A stretch of 64,000 nucleotides of DNA from NCBI GenBank assembly GCA_034931985.1, contig JAYGHB010000003.1:91366-155365 (forward strand), given 5' to 3'. Shown piece after piece: positions 16,900 through 26,621 of the stretch (the stretch's first letter is position 1; every line of letters starts with the position of its first letter). The DNA comes from Halotia wernerae. Lineage in GTDB: Bacteria; Cyanobacteriota; Cyanobacteriia; Cyanobacteriales; Nostocaceae. Both the position numbers and the translations under genes were made by a program. A model generated the notes under the pieces. The model did no database searches and was not told where the DNA came from. It saw only the letters and a program-made list of their open reading frames with translations.

Positions 16900-17889
16900 A
16901 TGCAGAATAAACCAAGAAAAATCAAGACTTCTGGCGAGCCAAACCGTGGGCAACCCCTAAAAATTAAAGCTAAGCGTGTTATAGCTAATTCTATTCATAG
17001 TCCTAGCCCCAGACCCAGACACAAGGATGAAGATAGCAATTCTGCATCCGGTAGCCCACGCCAAAATCGCAATTTCTCCCATGCATCTCCATCTCCAAAA
17101 CATATAATAGAAGATCGCGATCGCGATCTGATCTACGGTCGTCATCCTGTTTTGAGTGCTTTAGAAAATCAACGAGAACTAAACCGCATTTGGGTTACTC
17201 CTCGCCTACGCTACGATCCCCGTTTTCACAATTTGATCCTCCAAGCTAAAGACAATGGTACAGTCATTGACGAAGTAGAACCAAAGCGCCTAGACCAAAT
17301 TACCAACGGTGCTAATCACCAAGGTATAGCAGCACAAATAGCCCCCTATACCTACATTGAATTGCCAGATCTGATTGAACAGACAAAATCACTAACTGAC
17401 CCTGTAATTGTAGTAGCTGATGGGATCACCGATCCCCATAATTTAGGCGCAATTATTCGCACTGCCGAAGCCATAGGCGCTCAGGGATTAGTCATACCTC
17501 AAAGAAGAGCGTCGGGAATTACCTCCACCGTCGTGAAAGTGGCAGCAGGTGCTTTAGAACATTTTACTGTCGCTAGAGTAGTTAACCTCAGCCGCGCCTT
17601 AGAAGAATTGAAAGCAGCTGGTTTTTGGATTTATGGTACCGCCGCCGCCGGTAGCGAACCCCTGCATACAGTGAAGTTCACTGGCCCTATAGTTTTGGTA
17701 ATTGGCTCTGAAGGCGAAGGTCTGGGTATGTTGACACAACGCTCCTGTGATGTACTGGTATCAATCCCCCTGCTGGGTAAGACCCCTAGCCTGAATGCTT
17801 CAGTAGCCGCAGGTATGGCGCTTTATGAGATTTATCGCCAACGGTCGTTAAACACGTTGTACCTAGATAAGTTACCAAAACCTCTTTAA
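16900..17889 (+). CDS. rlmB: 23S rRNA (guanosine-2'-O-)-methyltransferase, RlmB/TrmH family
   Basis: 329 residues. Residues 1-75 are basic and low-complexity and probably disordered. An L30e-like substrate-binding domain follows (IYGRHPVLSALENQRELNRIW), then the SPOUT domain with its three motifs: ADGITDPHNLGAIIRTAEA (motif 1), VLVIGSEGEGLGML (motif 2) and SIPLLGKTPSLNASVAAG (motif 3), which form the trefoil knot that binds AdoMet. RlmB methylates G2251 of 23S rRNA. Genes of this family differ in target, so the exact site is inferred. Confidence 0.9.
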   Translation: MQNKPRKIKTSGEPNRGQPLKIKAKRVIANSIHSPSPRPRHKDEDSNSASGSPRQNRNFSHASPSPKHIIEDRDRDLIYGRHPVLSALENQRELNRIWVTPRLRYDPRFHNLILQAKDNGTVIDEVEPKRLDQITNGANHQGIAAQIAPYTYIELPDLIEQTKSLTDPVIVVADGITDPHNLGAIIRTAEAIGAQGLVIPQRRASGITSTVVKVAAGALEHFTVARVVNLSRALEELKAAGFWIYGTAAAGSEPLHTVKFTGPIVLVIGSEGEGLGMLTQRSCDVLVSIPLLGKTPSLNASVAAGMALYEIYRQRSLNTLYLDKLPKPL

Positions 17890-17977
17890 AAATTAAGAGG
17901 AAAAGAGTATAAAGAAATGTAAAAGTAAAATATCGTTGTTTAAAATTCAGTACCACATTGATAAATCAGCAACAACC

Positions 17978-18280
17978 ATGAAAACAATTTGGGATAACCT
18001 GAAAGAATCTTTAATTAGCACATTTAACAGTCTTGGCTTGGCTTGGTGGGTGGAAATAGTAACGCAAAATCCGCGTTGCACCTACTACTTTGGACCATTT
18101 CTTAGTTCTACTGATGCCAAAATGGCACTCAAAGGCTATGTAGAAGACTTAGAAGTAGAAGGCGCACAGGGAATACTGGTAAATGTGAAGCGCTGCAAAC
18201 CAGGTAATCTAACAATTGCTGAAGACTTGGGGGAAAGGATTGACCGCAAAGTAAAGCCTGTCTTTAGCGGTCTGATGTAA
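17978..18280 (+). CDS. DUF1816 domain protein
   Basis: 100 residues from ATG 17978 (MKTIWDNLKESL); further open codons upstream lack a start other than TTG. The sequence LAWWVEIVTQNPRCTYYFGPFLSSTDAKMALKGYVEDLEVEGAQGI fits DUF1816, a small cyanobacterial family with resemblance to CpcD-like phycobilisome linker modules. Function is unknown. It follows rlmB by 88 nt on the same strand. Confidence 0.85.
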   Translation: MKTIWDNLKESLISTFNSLGLAWWVEIVTQNPRCTYYFGPFLSSTDAKMALKGYVEDLEVEGAQGILVNVKRCKPGNLTIAEDLGERIDRKVKPVFSGLM

Positions 18281-18461
18281 GTAAGGCAAGAGAGTCAAAC
18301 AAGAGGCAGGGAGGGGAGCAGGGAGCAGAGGAAATAATTCCTAGATTCTCTTGTAGTAAGAGCTTTAGCCCTGCTTTTATGCAACTTAAATGCTCATTAG
18401 TTACTCCCTTGCTTCTTTTGATGCTCCTAAATTCATTTATGGGGATGTTAGTTTTTAATTT

Positions 18462-19319
18462 TTAATTCCCCGTAGGGTGTTGACCAACTATCTGCGGATG
18501 CGCTGCTAGCCAACGGTCAATATCTCCTAATACCTGCTGGGGAATCTCCCACGGAAAAAGATGGGCTGTGTTGGGATAACAATGCCACTGGCTATTTTGA
18601 AGATGTCGAGCAGTTTCTAAACTAGATTCAGCTGTGATGTGACGGTCTTGATCACCAGCAAGTACCAAACTGGGACAGTGAATTTGCTGTATTTCTGTAA
18701 GTCTGTTGTAACCAGATCGTAGGGCTGTGGAAAGGGCAGAAGTTGCAGTAGTGGAGGTTTGCAAATAAGCCTGTACTGCCTCTCTGGCGATGTAGCCATA
18801 AGCCGCGGGTGTATGTTGTTGGATTAGGTAACGAAAAAGCGATCGCTTGCCAAAAGTTTCTATATTCCACTGCCAACTCGGTTGAATAACATTCAATAAG
18901 GCGGCAACGCCAGTGTAAATATTATCCTGTAAACTAATTGGGGGATGATTCCCACGGGGTCTAGCCGCTGTAGCTATCAAAATTAGACCAGTCACACGCT
19001 GAGGCAGACGCAATGCCAATTCCATCGCTAAAATACCCCCAAGCGACCATCCTAGTAATAGGCATTTTTCAACCTCAAAGCGGTCTAGCAGCGCCTCTAA
19101 GTCGGTCAAATGGTCATACACCTCAAATTTGCCCTTAAAGCGACTTTTGCCATAACCGCGCAAGTCTGGGGCAAAAGTTTTGTAGTGCTTTGATAAGTGA
19201 TTGGTAAAAACCGAAAGATTACGACCAGAACCAGGATGACCGTGTATCCCTAAAATGGGGAATCCTTGACCTTGGACATAGACATTCAAGTTGGCAGCTT
19301 TCGTAGAAGGATAAGGCAT
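18462..19319 (-). CDS. Alpha/beta hydrolase
   Basis: 285 residues with the canonical fold: oxyanion-hole motif GIHGHPGSGRN near 24-34, LRGYGKS, nucleophile elbow GWSLGG (Ser near 93) and, late in the protein, the Asp in AGDQDRHI and the catalytic His in PNTAHLFPWE. The substrate cannot be predicted. It is followed downstream by a repeat-bearing gap and preceded by CAP-domain genes on the same strand. Confidence 0.88.
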   Translation of the reverse strand: MPYPSTKAANLNVYVQGQGFPILGIHGHPGSGRNLSVFTNHLSKHYKTFAPDLRGYGKSRFKGKFEVYDHLTDLEALLDRFEVEKCLLLGWSLGGILAMELALRLPQRVTGLILIATAARPRGNHPPISLQDNIYTGVAALLNVIQPSWQWNIETFGKRSLFRYLIQQHTPAAYGYIAREAVQAYLQTSTTATSALSTALRSGYNRLTEIQQIHCPSLVLAGDQDRHITAESSLETARHLQNSQWHCYPNTAHLFPWEIPQQVLGDIDRWLAAHPQIVGQHPTGN

Positions 19320-19409
19320 GATCTGAGGTTTTTTGAAGACTTATGCGATCGCAGCTGTTGGTAATCAGTCATAAATCACTAAATTCCTAACAGACCCACA
19401 GCACAACAA

Positions 19410-20057
19410 TTATAATTTTTCTATATATCCTCCAGCATAGGTAATCACACACATCTGCCTGTATGTGCTGTGAATACCAAAAGCCACTCCTGCGACTTTA
19501 AAAGCTGGGTTAAAAATGTTGTGACGATGACCGCGTGACGGCACTCCATCATCAATAATTAACTGCATGACAATATCTTGGGCTGTACTGGAACCATAGC
19601 TGATGTTTTCGCCAGCAGTAGTTTCCCATTTGCCATAGCGGCTAATCCGAGTAAAGGGATCACTGCCATCACTGCCATGATGACCTGTAGTTCCTTTTGC
19701 ACCTTGGTCTTTGACGTGATCTCTAGCACCCAAAGACATACCTGGGGATAAGCTTAATGCTGCCACAGGACGAGCTGATTTGAGAAAGGCGATCGCCTCA
19801 TCAACTGCTTTTGTCCCTTCTTGAGTTTGTAAATAAACAAAGTCAGAGATTTTGACTTTTTTGCCTTGGAAGCGCTTTCTATAATTTTCCAAAATTGGGA
19901 GATATGCAGCAGGATTTGTCCGCACTTGATTCGTTTCTGCGATCGCCTGTTGTTCTAACACTGAGATAGTATTTTTCTGTGCTAATTTATCAGTACCTTT
20001 TTCAGTTATTTCCGGCCAAAATTTCCAAAATTGTAGTTTTTGCATCAAAAATCTCAC
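19410..20057 (-). CDS. CAP (SCP/PR-1) domain protein
   Basis: 215 residues (possible internal Met at residue 5). After about 35 residues without a convincing signal peptide comes a bacterial CAP domain: EQQAIAETNQVRTNPAAYLP, GARDHVKDQG, TGHHGSDGSDPFTRISRYG and TAGENISYG...MQLIIDDGVPSRGHRHNIFNPAFKVAG. The His/Glu residues of the CAP cavity are present. It is a paralogue of the next gene (20356-21060); the two share most of the domain. The role is unknown, probably extracytoplasmic. Confidence 0.9.
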   Translation of the reverse strand: MRFLMQKLQFWKFWPEITEKGTDKLAQKNTISVLEQQAIAETNQVRTNPAAYLPILENYRKRFQGKKVKISDFVYLQTQEGTKAVDEAIAFLKSARPVAALSLSPGMSLGARDHVKDQGAKGTTGHHGSDGSDPFTRISRYGKWETTAGENISYGSSTAQDIVMQLIIDDGVPSRGHRHNIFNPAFKVAGVAFGIHSTYRQMCVITYAGGYIEKL

Positions 20058-20355
20058 AGCTTAGGAGCGAAAAATCACTATACATAGCAGGGGACAGCTT
20101 TGAAAGTCCTTTATTGTCCGGGTTGTATGATCAGTTTATGTCCTAATACCATTTCACGAAATTATTGATACAAATTACTTTTCTTACTCCCCCTGCCTCC
20201 CCTGCTACCCCTGCTCCCCCTGCTTGCCCAAATGTATCAACTTTAAAGTGAAACGGTATAACCTGCTTGGTAATAGCTATATTTAGCTCCACAAGGTGAG
20301 TCAAAGTTTTCGGAAAGCGTTACCCCATTCCCCATGCCCTTGTGGGTGGAGTTTT
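20058..20355. repeat. Intergenic region with CCCCTGC heptamer repeats
   Basis: The gap between the two CAP genes carries imperfect CCCCTGC/CCCTGCT tandem repeats at about 20183-20226. No gene was seen. Confidence 0.7.
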
Positions 20356-21060
20356 TTATCTTTCTTGATATCCACCCGCGTAAGTAATCACACAGATTGT
20401 TCTATAAACTTTGTGAGTTCCGTAAGCAACGCCAGCGACTTTGAAAGCACTGTTAAAGATATTTTTTCGATGGCCGCGTGACGGTACTCCATCATCAATA
20501 ATTAATTGCATAACAATATCTTGGGCAGTGTTTGGCCCGTAACTGATATTTTCGCCAGCAGTGGTTTGCCATTTACCATAACGGTTGATGCGATTAAAGG
20601 GATCGCTGCCATCACTGCCATAGTGGCCTGTTGTACCTTTTGTCCCTTGGTCTTTGACATGATCTTTAGCACCCAAAGACATACCCTTAGATGTATTTAA
20701 TGCACCTACAGGACGGACTGATCTCAGAAAGGCGATCGCCTCATTAACTGGTTTTACACCTTCTTGAGTTACCAAATAGTTAGTACTAGATAATTTGACG
20801 TGCTTGCCTTGAAAGCGCTTTTTATAATTTTCAAGGATGGGGATGTATGCTTTAGGATTTGTCCGTACCTTGGTCATTTCTGCTATCACCTCTTGTTCTA
20901 ACGGTGAAAGGTAACTTGCCTTTGCCAACAAAGTCGGACTGGCTGTTTGGATTGTGTTCAGGGTAGGTTTTGCTAAAGACGAGTTAGGTTGCAGAATTTG
21001 ATAAGAACAATTGGCTAATAGCGTGCTAAGGATAACCACGCAAATTTTTATGGGGCGCAT
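20356..21060 (-). CDS. CAP (SCP/PR-1) domain lipoprotein
   Basis: 234 residues. The N-terminus MRPIKICVVILSTLLANC is a lipoprotein-type signal with Cys 18. The CAP domain follows (EQEVIAEMTKVRTNPKAYIP, GAKDHVKDQG, TGHYGSDGSDPFNRINRYG, TAGENISYG, GVPSRGHRKNIFNSAFKVAG). It is nearly parallel to the gene at 19410-20057, so the two arose by tandem duplication, this copy keeping an export signal. Function unknown. Confidence 0.9.
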   Translation of the reverse strand: MRPIKICVVILSTLLANCSYQILQPNSSLAKPTLNTIQTASPTLLAKASYLSPLEQEVIAEMTKVRTNPKAYIPILENYKKRFQGKHVKLSSTNYLVTQEGVKPVNEAIAFLRSVRPVGALNTSKGMSLGAKDHVKDQGTKGTTGHYGSDGSDPFNRINRYGKWQTTAGENISYGPNTAQDIVMQLIIDDGVPSRGHRKNIFNSAFKVAGVAYGTHKVYRTICVITYAGGYQER

Positions 21061-21611
21061 TAGTTACCTCACAAGTTGACACGTAGATGTTTATTTGGTT
21101 AACTTAGATGCACCAAAGCCTTGAAATCTTTATTTACGCTCCTATTAGATACGAGCGACTAAAATACTAACCTAAAATTGTTGTAGCATTAGTAACTAGC
21201 AAACGTAAAGGCTTGTTTGTTTAAATACGTATAATTTGCTTCTATTTTTTATATAAAAAGCCGTATCAGGAAATACCAAAAAATAAGTTCTCCGATATTT
21301 GTAGCGACTATGCTTAAAAATCGAGCGATCGCAGACAGAAAAAGTAAGTATCTTGAAGAGAAGCGTATTGACAGCTTGATTTAACATCAATGGGCATTGC
21401 TGTTGCCCTACTGTATTATGAAAAAGACAAAGCTATTACGATCATCGGGAGGTTTTTTCCACTTCGGGAGATCCAAAAAATAAATCGTCTCTAAAAAACA
21501 GGTATATAAGCCTAATAAAATATCTGAGAAAGCTTTATTGTTTGGAAGTCACTGAAAACTCAGGAATTAGTACTTATCTGCTCACTCAGGAATCAGGACT
21601 TAAAACTCTCT
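21061..21611. other. Intergenic region between divergent CAP and kinase genes
   Basis: About 550 bp. It contains the divergent promoters of the CAP lipoprotein and the Ser/Thr kinase. No credible gene: an open minus-strand frame at 21196-21390 has no family resemblance or ribosome-binding site. Confidence 0.5.
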
Positions 21612-23252
21612 ATGTTAACAGGCACAATTTTGCAGGGTGGAAAGTATACCCTAATCCAAGAAATAGGGCGCGGTGGCTTTGGCATTACGTTTAAGGCTAC
21701 TCATCACTACTTAGGTCAGGATGTAGTGATGAAAACCATTAATGAAAGGCTACGACAACATCCTGATTTTGCCAAGTTTGAGCGCCAATTCCAAGATGAA
21801 GCCAGACGATTAGCAACTTGTATCCATCCAAATATTGTCCGGGTTAGCGACTTTTTTGTTGAAGATGGATTACCTTATATGGTGATGGAATACATTCCTG
21901 GCGAAACCTTGGGAAATGCTTTCGTCTTGCCAGCTATACCTTTGCCAGAAGCAACAGCAATTCACTACATCCGTCAAATCGGAGCAGCATTACAGGTAGT
22001 ACATAACAATGGCTTGCTACACCGGGATGTCAAACCGGATAATATCATCCTCCGCCAAGGAACCCAAGAAGTAGTACTAATTGATTTTGGCATTGCTAGA
22101 GAATTTAACGGTAGTGTGAGGCAAACTCATACTGGTATGGTTTCTGAGGGCTATTCTCCACTGGAACAGTATTTAACCCAAGCACCGCGCACACCCGCCA
22201 CAGATGTTTATGGCTTGGCAGCAACATTATATACTTTGTTGACAGCACAAGTTCCACTGCCAGCCTTGTTGCGTGATCGCGAAAAAATGTCCTCTCCCCG
22301 CGAACTCCAACCCCATCTGAGTGCAGCAGTCAATCAAGCCGTCATGCGTGGTATGGCTGTAGACTCTCGCTTTCGCCCGACGACTGTCGCCGAATGGCTG
22401 CAATTACTACCTGGAGCTGGACTTAATGTCACACCTCAAGTTGTACCTACTAACTCAGTGGCAACTATCAATTTATCTGCCCAGCAGCAACGAAAAAATT
22501 TATCTATAAGAAATCTACCCAGTCATATTAAAGGGAAATCACAGCCGAAAAATTCAACATCAGTTGGCAAGAAACTAGGAAAGTCTCAGGTATTCATGGG
22601 TATAGGTGTAGCTCTTGTTGCTGCGGTAGCAGGTTTTGGCATTACTACATTGTTTTCTCGTTCTGGGCCACAGTCACCCTCAAAAACTTTGTTTGAACAG
22701 CGCCAGATAGAGTCTGTTGAACAAAAACCTACCATTGATTTCACACCCCTACCCGGTCAAGACAATAAAACTACACAAGATACTCAAACTGTTTCCCCAA
22801 ATGAATCTGCGTCCACTTCAACTTCTAGGCGGCGCAGACGTAATCTTTCCGGGAGACAAGAAGAATCTACAAGTAGCAGCAATTCTACAGAAAAATCATC
22901 ACAATCTAATTCAGGAGAATCGGTAAGCGGTAATTCTAACCAACCCTCAGTTTCTCCTACACCATCATTAGTAGACAGACTACGGGCAATTCGTTCCTCT
23001 CGTCGTGCTTCCCCTGCACCATCATCAGAAAATACTTCACCCTCTTCTAATCAAGAATCTACCTCACCCCAACCTGTAAGGCAATCAAAGCCTGTAATCA
23101 TACCATCATCACCACCTGCGGAATCAAAACGGTCAGATCCTCCAGCTGTGGTAGTACCAACCTTAGAGATGAAGAAAAATTCTTCTTCTGCTGATATTCA
23201 AACCCAAAAGTATGAGAAACTCCAAGAAAAGCTGCAAGAAAATAGCAGTTAA
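21612..23252 (+). CDS. Membrane-anchored serine/threonine protein kinase
   Basis: 546 residues. The kinase domain (about 12-265) has the Gly loop GRGGFGITF, Lys 41 in VVMKTI, catalytic loop HRDVKPDN, DFGIAREF and the activation segment SEGYSPLEQY, all typical of Hanks-type kinases of cyanobacteria. A basic juxtamembrane segment and a single transmembrane helix (VFMGIGVALVAAVAGFGITTLF, about 330-350) follow. The last 190 residues are a Ser/Pro/Asn-rich, probably disordered, extracytoplasmic region. A short coiled-coil-like end (EKLQEKLQENSS) is present. Confidence 0.95.
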   Translation: MLTGTILQGGKYTLIQEIGRGGFGITFKATHHYLGQDVVMKTINERLRQHPDFAKFERQFQDEARRLATCIHPNIVRVSDFFVEDGLPYMVMEYIPGETLGNAFVLPAIPLPEATAIHYIRQIGAALQVVHNNGLLHRDVKPDNIILRQGTQEVVLIDFGIAREFNGSVRQTHTGMVSEGYSPLEQYLTQAPRTPATDVYGLAATLYTLLTAQVPLPALLRDREKMSSPRELQPHLSAAVNQAVMRGMAVDSRFRPTTVAEWLQLLPGAGLNVTPQVVPTNSVATINLSAQQQRKNLSIRNLPSHIKGKSQPKNSTSVGKKLGKSQVFMGIGVALVAAVAGFGITTLFSRSGPQSPSKTLFEQRQIESVEQKPTIDFTPLPGQDNKTTQDTQTVSPNESASTSTSRRRRRNLSGRQEESTSSSNSTEKSSQSNSGESVSGNSNQPSVSPTPSLVDRLRAIRSSRRASPAPSSENTSPSSNQESTSPQPVRQSKPVIIPSSPPAESKRSDPPAVVVPTLEMKKNSSSADIQTQKYEKLQEKLQENSS

Positions 23253-23412
23253 TTTGAGATGATCATTTCTAAGCTGTGAATGCGATCGCAATATTCCACA
23301 GATGTTGCAAAAATATATGAAAATATGATGAAGATTATCTGAGTAATTAAGTAGATGTGAGTAAAAAAGTTATTCTCTTAAAGGAATCTTTATATTCACC
23401 AAACCTGACTCG

Positions 23413-24657
23413 ATGATCAGAAGTCAAACTAATTCATTACTAGAATCACCATTCGGTAATTTACAAATTTCTGAGTTACCGCCTACTAGTGTGAGTGTTA
23501 TTGGTCAAGCCATCCAGTTTTCTTTGGTTATTCCTACTTACAAAGAGAGTGACAATATCAAGAATGTTGTCACTAGATTAAGCCAAATACTAGACGAGTT
23601 TATCCCAGGAGATTACGAGCTAATTATAGTAGACGACGATAGTCCAGATCAGACCTGGGAAGTTGCACTATCTTTGATACCAGAATATCCACAATTACGA
23701 GTGATACGCCGTCAGCAGGAGAGGGGACTGTCTACTGCTGTAATTCGCGGGTGGCAAGTCGCAAGAGGAAGTATTCTAGGGGTAATTGATGGAGATTTGC
23801 AGCATCCACCTCATGTGCTGCAAGAACTTTTGCGTGAAATTCAAAAAGGAGCAGATTTAGCAGTAGCCAGCCGTAATGTAGAAGGAGGCGGCGTGAGTAG
23901 CTGGAGTTTTGTCCGGCGTTTCTTGTCTCGTGGAGCGCAATTGTTGGGATTAGTTATCCTTCCGAGGGTATTGAGTCGAGTTTCTGACCCCATGAGTGGT
24001 TATTTTCTGGTACGTCGCAATGCGATCGCAAATGTCACCTTCAACCCTGTAGGATACAAAATTCTGTTGGAAGTAATCGGGCGGGGTAAGGTAAACCAGA
24101 TTGCAGAAGCGGGTTATGTGTTCTGTGAGCGTCAAGAGGGTGAGAGCAAAGTTACTTGGAAACAATATGTAGATTACATACACCACTTAGTGCGGTTGCG
24201 ACACTCAACAGGGCGACTAGCAAAAGTTAGTCAACGCATCAGTTTTCCTATTGGTCGATTTGTCCGATTTGGTTTAGTAGGGCTGAGCGGGGTATTTGTA
24301 GATATGGTGCTACTTTACTTACTAAGCGATCCGACAACACTTGGTTGGCCTTTAACACGGAGTAAAATCTTGGCATCGGAAATTGCAATTTTCAATAATT
24401 TTCTGTGGAATGATGCTTGGACGTTTGCAGATGTTACTATGCATCAACAGCAATGGCATCAACGATTAAAGCGATTTGTGAAATTCAATCTTATTTGCCT
24501 GGCTGGATTAGTGTTGAATGTATTGGTCTTGAATCTAGTATTTAATTTTGTAATTCACAATCGCTACATTGCCAACTTGATTGCGATCGCATTTGCTACC
24601 GTTTGGAATTTCTGGGTTAATTTGAAACTTAGTTGGCGGGTGACACAAGTGAAATAA
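23413..24657 (+). CDS. GT2 glycosyltransferase (dolichol-phosphate mannosyltransferase-like) fused to GtrA domain
   Basis: 414 residues. The N-terminal GT-A domain has FSLVIPTYKESDNI, the nucleotide-binding IIVDDDSPDQTW, and the DxD-type VIDGDLQHPP; this resembles Dpm1/ArnC-type polyprenyl-phosphate glycosyltransferases. The C-terminal 130 residues are a GtrA domain: RFVRFGLVGLSGVFVDMVLLYLL with further helices and NFLWNDAWTF. Together they suggest loading of a sugar onto polyprenyl phosphate at the membrane and its flipping or transfer. No downstream partner glycosyltransferase is intact; a decayed one may lie just 3'. Confidence 0.9.
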   Translation: MIRSQTNSLLESPFGNLQISELPPTSVSVIGQAIQFSLVIPTYKESDNIKNVVTRLSQILDEFIPGDYELIIVDDDSPDQTWEVALSLIPEYPQLRVIRRQQERGLSTAVIRGWQVARGSILGVIDGDLQHPPHVLQELLREIQKGADLAVASRNVEGGGVSSWSFVRRFLSRGAQLLGLVILPRVLSRVSDPMSGYFLVRRNAIANVTFNPVGYKILLEVIGRGKVNQIAEAGYVFCERQEGESKVTWKQYVDYIHHLVRLRHSTGRLAKVSQRISFPIGRFVRFGLVGLSGVFVDMVLLYLLSDPTTLGWPLTRSKILASEIAIFNNFLWNDAWTFADVTMHQQQWHQRLKRFVKFNLICLAGLVLNVLVLNLVFNFVIHNRYIANLIAIAFATVWNFWVNLKLSWRVTQVK

Positions 24658-24759
24658 TGAAATCTTCGTAATATTAATGTCTGTTTTTGTTTTACAGCAG
24701 TATCCTCCTCTATTTAGCAGATTGATTTAGCATATCAAGTACTGGAGAGCTAAAGAAAT

Positions 24760-24954
24760 AAACAACACCTATCCAAAACTGAAAGCTGGTTATGAATTGG
24801 AGAAAGCTAAATTTTTATTCGATGTCAAAACTATACAAGATATGTAATGGCTAAGTATCATACAGACTATTTTGTAACTAACGTTAAACATAAATTAGAT
24901 TTGCCTATTATTTATCGTAATCCACAGTACCTAATTTACCACAAAGCAGAATAG
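24760..24954 (+). pseudogene. C-terminal gene remnant with one frameshift
   Basis: Two short frames abut. The first ends (YELEKAKFLFDVKTIQDM, stop TAA at 24845-24847) where the second begins (MAKYHTDYFVTNVKHKLDL...IYHKAE, ending at 24954). One indel would join them into a single C-terminal sequence. Composition and spacing look coding. The ending ...LDLPIIYRNPQYLIY resembles the last residues of membrane glycosyltransferases of the GT39 type, which would fit the neighbouring GT2-GtrA gene, but I cannot identify it firmly. Confidence 0.35.
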
Positions 24955-25554
24955 ATATTTAAGGTTGAGCGGGCTAGCAGTTTAACCCCTAAAATCCGTC
25001 GAACTTACGTTAATCTCATACCTACAAAATTCTCTATACGCCAATTTGAAGGATGAACTTAAAGCAATACTCCGTGTCCCTTTGCGTTTAAATTTGACTT
25101 TGAACCTCTAAACAATCAGGCTTTAATTGATACTCATTAGCATTCATCCAAGCAAATAATTAATATCAATAATTCTGTGAAAGTCGTGGACAAGATTCAA
25201 TCTGACACATCAGGGATTGACATAAGCAATCACTGTGCCAGTAATAGAAATTTAAATATTTGTAACTATATTTATAGATTTCATCTACAAATATCTTATA
25301 GCCGCAAACCTCTAACTTTTGATTAGCACTATAATATTAGAATAAATCCCTGTGTTAAAAACTAAATATCCAAGTTAAATCGATGTTGTGAGTAATCACT
25401 TTATTTTCGGCGTATTAAAACAGCGATCGCTAACAAAAATAAATAAGTTAAAAAGTAATAAATATCACGAAATAATCAGCGTTGATAAACGAAATTATTG
25501 GTAAATTTATTCACAGCCTCAACACTTTTTGTTAATCAACTGCAAGCACGGTAT
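24955..25554. other. AT-rich intergenic region
   Basis: About 600 bp before the lipid kinase with no credible gene. One GCGATCGC octamer is present near 25423. The promoter of the lipid kinase is presumably here. Confidence 0.5.
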
Positions 25555-26484
25555 ATGGATGCGGAAAATTGGGCGTATAGATTACAAAGGGCACTACCCG
25601 TAAGTTCCCGCGCATTACTATTAATAAATCGTCATGCTCGTCAAGGAGAAAAGCGTCTTTCGGAAGCAATTCATTGTCTCAAGCAATTAGGCTTTAATTT
25701 GGTTGAAGAATCAATCGAAAATCCCACAAATATTTCTGAAATTATACTCCATTATCAGCATGAAGTTGACTTGGTGATTGTTGGCGGTGGTGATGGCACA
25801 CTCAATGCCACAATAGATGCCCTAGTTGAAACTCAATTACCTTTGGGAATTTTACCGTTGGGAACTGCTAATGACCTGGCGAGGACTTTAGGAATTCCTA
25901 ATTCTTTAAACGAAGCTTGTAAAGTGATTGCCTATGGAGATCTGCGACGTATAGACTTAGGATTGGTAAACGGCAAATACTTTTTTAATGTTGCTAGTTT
26001 AGGACTGAGTGTGAAGATTACCCAGCGACTTACCAAAGAAGCTAAGCGCCGTTGGGGAATATTGGCTTATGCTGCTACCGCATTACGAGTGATTTGGGAG
26101 TCTCGGCCTTTTAGTGCAGAAATTCGTATCAATGGTAAATCTTTGCATGTGAAAACTGTACAAATCGCCGTGGGTAATGGGCGGTATTATGGTGGCGGTA
26201 TGGCAGTAGTTCATGATGCGACAATCGACGATCAAAGATTAGATTTGTATAGTTTAGAGATAGAACACTGGTGGCAAATCATATCGTTACTCCCAGCCAT
26301 GCGACAAGGGCGGCACATTTATCGCCGGGGTGTCCGTGCCATTCAAGGACAGAATATTGAGATTTTCACCCGGAAACCACGTCCTATCAATACCGATGGT
26401 GAAATTACCACATACACGCCTGCCCATTTTCGAGTTGTACCAAATGCTGTAGCTATCTTGGTGCCGCCAATTGAAACGTTTTGA
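25555..26484 (+). CDS. Diacylglycerol kinase-family lipid kinase
   Basis: About 309 residues from ATG 25555 (MDAENWAYRLQ); a TTG 57 nt upstream is possible. The DAGK catalytic domain is clear: ALLLINRHARQG, the ATP-binding loop VIVGGGDGTLNATI, LPLGTANDLARTLGIP, IDLGLVNGKYFFNVASLGLSV and NGRYYGGGMAVVHDA. It resembles YegS/DgkB-type soluble lipid kinases, which phosphorylate diacylglycerol or related lipids. It is followed by an ExoD gene on the same strand, 137 nt away. Confidence 0.92.
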   Translation: MDAENWAYRLQRALPVSSRALLLINRHARQGEKRLSEAIHCLKQLGFNLVEESIENPTNISEIILHYQHEVDLVIVGGGDGTLNATIDALVETQLPLGILPLGTANDLARTLGIPNSLNEACKVIAYGDLRRIDLGLVNGKYFFNVASLGLSVKITQRLTKEAKRRWGILAYAATALRVIWESRPFSAEIRINGKSLHVKTVQIAVGNGRYYGGGMAVVHDATIDDQRLDLYSLEIEHWWQIISLLPAMRQGRHIYRRGVRAIQGQNIEIFTRKPRPINTDGEITTYTPAHFRVVPNAVAILVPPIETF

Positions 26485-26621
26485 ATGTTGAGTTTTAAAT
26501 TGACTCACTATTTAAGCTATGTCTGCGATAAATGACAATTTGATATGATCAGAAATAGCTGCAGGTGCATTTTTATGAATACTTATATTATGAATACTTA
26601 TATTTGTATATTGAGTTATAG

